Assembly: GCF_001644645.1 (NCBI RefSeq)
Contig: NZ_CP011390.1
Location: 4,915,501 to 4,979,500 of the forward strand
Length of the DNA: 64,000 nucleotides
DNA from: Flavisolibacter tropicus
GTDB taxonomy: Bacteria > Bacteroidota > Bacteroidia > Chitinophagales > Chitinophagaceae
Direction: 5' to 3'
How positions within the stretch are numbered: the stretch's first letter is position 1; each line of letters opens with the position of its first letter. Both the position numbers and the translations under genes were made by a program. The notes under the pieces were generated by a model. The model worked only from the letters and a program-made list of their open reading frames with translations, searched no databases and was not told the origin of the DNA. This document shows, piece after piece, positions 62,797 to 64,000 of the stretch.

Positions 62797-62823
62797 GCAC
62801 GCCCCCGCCCCCTAAAGGGGGAG
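62797..62823. repeat. CCCCCTAAAGGGGG palindrome, copy 3
   Basis: GCACGCCCCCG then CCCCCTAAAGGGGG (62808-62821). Same orientation as copy 1 at 55971-56000 and, like it, soon after a stop codon (62785). Confidence 0.65.
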
Positions 62824-62837
62824 AAGGCCATGCTTCT

Positions 62838-62890
62838 GGGAACCACAGAGGCAGGGAGATCACAAAGGGGCACAGAGAACAGTAAAGAAT
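62838..62890. repeat. CACAGAGGCA word repeat
   Basis: GGAACCACAGAGGCAGGGAG, then ATCACAAAGGGGCACAGAGAAC. Low-complexity word variants of ACACAGAGG. Confidence 0.45.
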
Positions 62891-62909
62891 AAACTCTCTT
62901 ACAAATAAA

Positions 62910-62938
62910 AAAAGCACTCCCTAGGTTGGAGTGCTTTT
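62910..62938 (+). terminator. AAAAGCACTCC-stem terminator after the E1 gene
   Basis: AAAAGCACTCC / GGAGTGCTTTT; same stem as at 33088-33114 and 56093-56120. It lies about 125 bases past the E1 stop, after the palindrome and word repeat. Confidence 0.75.
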
Positions 62939-63035
62939 CTATTTTATGGCAATAGTGCTTTGGGAAACTCTTACACGTTTGGCGTCATTCCCTCCTCCTT
63001 ATAACCTGCCTGCCAACCATAATGACTCTGGCATT

Positions 63036-63139
63036 TGTCATCCAGAGCGATAGCGAAGGATCTCAGAGACTCGCATCTAAGATAAGTTTGAAATATGTAA
63101 GGCCTTTAGCTGTCATGCTGAACTTGTTTCAGCATCTGA
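63036..63139. repeat. GTCAT..AGCGAAGGATCT and GTCATGCTGAAC repeat pair
   Basis: TGTCATCCAGAGCGATAGCG then AAGGATCTC at 63036-63064, and TGTCATGCTGAACTTG then TTTCAGCATCTG at 63111-63138. The second folds as GCTGAA/TTCAGC. REP-like words of this type recur in many bacterial genomes. Confidence 0.6.
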
Positions 63140-63239
63140 TCCTGCCTAAAAGGAAAAATAAGTACATTTAAACTCTTCGCTTTGAGAGCAGTTTCAGCTC
63201 TGATTATTACGACTTTATTTTAGGATTAATGGAGGCTGG

Positions 63240-63505
63240 TAGGGGAAGAATAATGAACAAGGAACAAGGAATGATGAATATAGAAGGGAGGAAATGTTCA
63301 ATGCTCAATTTTCGATACTCAATGTTCAATGAAGAGAGATGGAATTGGGAATTAGGGTATTGGGAAGAAGGAGAAAGCCCGGCTCGTGAGTGGTGAGTGG
63401 TGAGTGAGGAAAGCTGCAAGCGATACCCTTCAAGCGGCAAGCCGTGAAAAGGGCGCTTTACGCTGCATGGGGGACCGCAGCTGACGCAGATTGACGCAGG
63501 GGGTT
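63240..63505. repeat. Word-repeat cluster before the last gene
   Basis: No gene is visible. AATAATGAACAAGGAACAAG (63249-63268) is the inverse of the 60566-60598 word. GAGTGGTGAGTGGTGAGTGAG (63385-63407) is the inverse of the CACTCACCA words. GCTGCAAGCGATACCC (63411-63426), TTTACGCTGCATG, and CCGCAGCTGACGCAGATTG (63475-63493) match other words at 4980, 60360 and 10799. Confidence 0.6.
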
Positions 63506-63556
63506 TAATGATATTAGAAGTGGCCTACATGTGTATAAATAAAGGGGGCGAAAGGT

Positions 63557-63587
63557 TTTGAAAGGGGAAGTTGGAAGTGTAAGTTTG
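63557..63587 (+). promoter_or_regulatory. Strong promoter of the right-edge gene
   Basis: TTTG at 63557-63560, a 19-base gap, then TAAGTTTG at 63580-63587: a full Bacteroidetes promoter match, 64 bases before the ATG. Confidence 0.7.
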
Positions 63588-63651
63588 CTAAAATATTTAG
63601 TATAGTTATTGGTTGTTAACCACTAACGATTCACTTTTTAACCCGTACACC

Positions 63652-64000
63652 ATGGCAAAACAAGTAGGCCCCGTCTTCATTACCGGCACCATTGATGGCA
63701 TCATCTTCTATAAGTTAGGAGATACCTATTACCTGCGTAGCAAAGGGGATTATAAAAGCGCTAAAATGATGCGCAAGGATCCTAACCTCAAACGTACCAT
63801 GGCCAATGCCGATAGGTTTGGCGTAGCCGCCAAAATGGTGAAGCGCGTGTACTACCGCCAGCTGCCAGGGACCGTGCGCAAACCCGGGTTGTTTGCCAGG
63901 TTAACTGGCATGGTCAATAAGTGGTTGTACCAGGGCCATACAAAAGAAGAAGCACAGGAACTGCTGATGGCGCATTGTAAAAGACTAGTAGAGGGGAGTG
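63652..64000 (+). CDS. Bacteroidetes hypothetical protein of the VFITGTIDG type, partial at right edge
   Basis: About 116 codons are visible from ATG 63652 to the end with no stop. It opens MAKQVGPVFITGTIDGIIFYKLGDTYYLRSKGDYKSAKM, then LKRTMANADRFGVAAKMVKRVYYRQLP. I recognise this as a conserved Bacteroidetes protein type in which a short beta motif (TGTIDG..FYK) is followed by a basic helical region; genomes often carry several copies. No function is known to me. It is Lys/Arg-rich and lacks a signal peptide, so a nucleic-acid-linked role is possible, but this is only inference. Confidence 0.75.
   Translation, partial: MAKQVGPVFITGTIDGIIFYKLGDTYYLRSKGDYKSAKMMRKDPNLKRTMANADRFGVAAKMVKRVYYRQLPGTVRKPGLFARLTGMVNKWLYQGHTKEEAQELLMAHCKRLVEGS

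Noticed and set aside
62569..62892. Open frame overlapping the E1 3' end
   Set aside because: It is out of frame with a conserved gene and continues into a palindrome and word repeat.

Overview
The window reads as chromosomal DNA of a Bacteroidota bacterium, most likely of the Chitinophagaceae or a close relative. Support comes from three SusC/SusD outer-membrane pairs with DUF1735-type lipoproteins, a type IX-like secreted protein, the gene orders pheT/coiled-coil gene/zapA and prs/ctc/pth, a fused E1 alpha-beta dehydrogenase, and many promoters with the Bacteroidetes -7 box TAnnTTTG (often TATCTTCG). I found no rRNA, tRNA, CRISPR array, insertion sequence or prophage.

Layout. 1-7.7 kb: mostly leftward housekeeping genes (partial lytic transglycosylase, tatA, rplS, rny, zapA, a small coiled-coil gene, pheT) with one rightward thioredoxin-like gene. 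7.9-10.3 kb: a secreted protein, an acidic-tailed protein and a DUF3817 membrane protein. 10.3-11.1 kb: a gene-free stretch with a TCGAAG repeat, low-complexity 'word' repeats and a cluster of DnaA-box-like sites before dnaB. 12.8-25.3 kb: an orphan Imm49-like immunity gene, threonine synthase with a LysR regulator, rsmE, terC, pyrD, a possible membrane metalloprotease, thiolase, a response regulator, a TonB receptor and a thioredoxin-reductase-like flavoprotein. 25.4-34.1 kb: a leftward block (ABC exporter, glycosyltransferase-like gene, comM, dprA, OmpA/TPR/PD40 protein) and folD. 34.2-37.1 kb: a translationally coupled pair of putative envelope proteins, one with a helix-hairpin-helix domain. 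37.3-55.6 kb: three tandem SusC/SusD units with two DUF1735-type lipoproteins, interrupted by two paralogous secreted proteins of unknown function. 55.6-64 kb: DUF3467, radC, prs-ctc-pth, an FAH-family enzyme, the E1 dehydrogenase and a partial gene at the right edge.

How it fits together. The SusC/SusD block should import an unidentified oligomeric nutrient; no hydrolase, sigma/anti-sigma pair or hybrid sensor accompanies it. comM and dprA belong to DNA-uptake biology, and the nearby HHH-domain envelope protein could be related. Other genes are core metabolism and information processing.

The most unusual material is between genes: recurring short word families (one also inside rsmE), a roughly 115-bp TCGAAG repeat in two places, CCCCTAAAGGGG palindromes, recurring AAAAGCACTCC terminator stems, palindromes at the mltD and prs promoters, and near-identical 5' ends on all three susC genes. 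Some starts were moved downstream from the longest open frame because a promoter box or homology placed the start there. All assignments come from reading the sequence; no database search was run.
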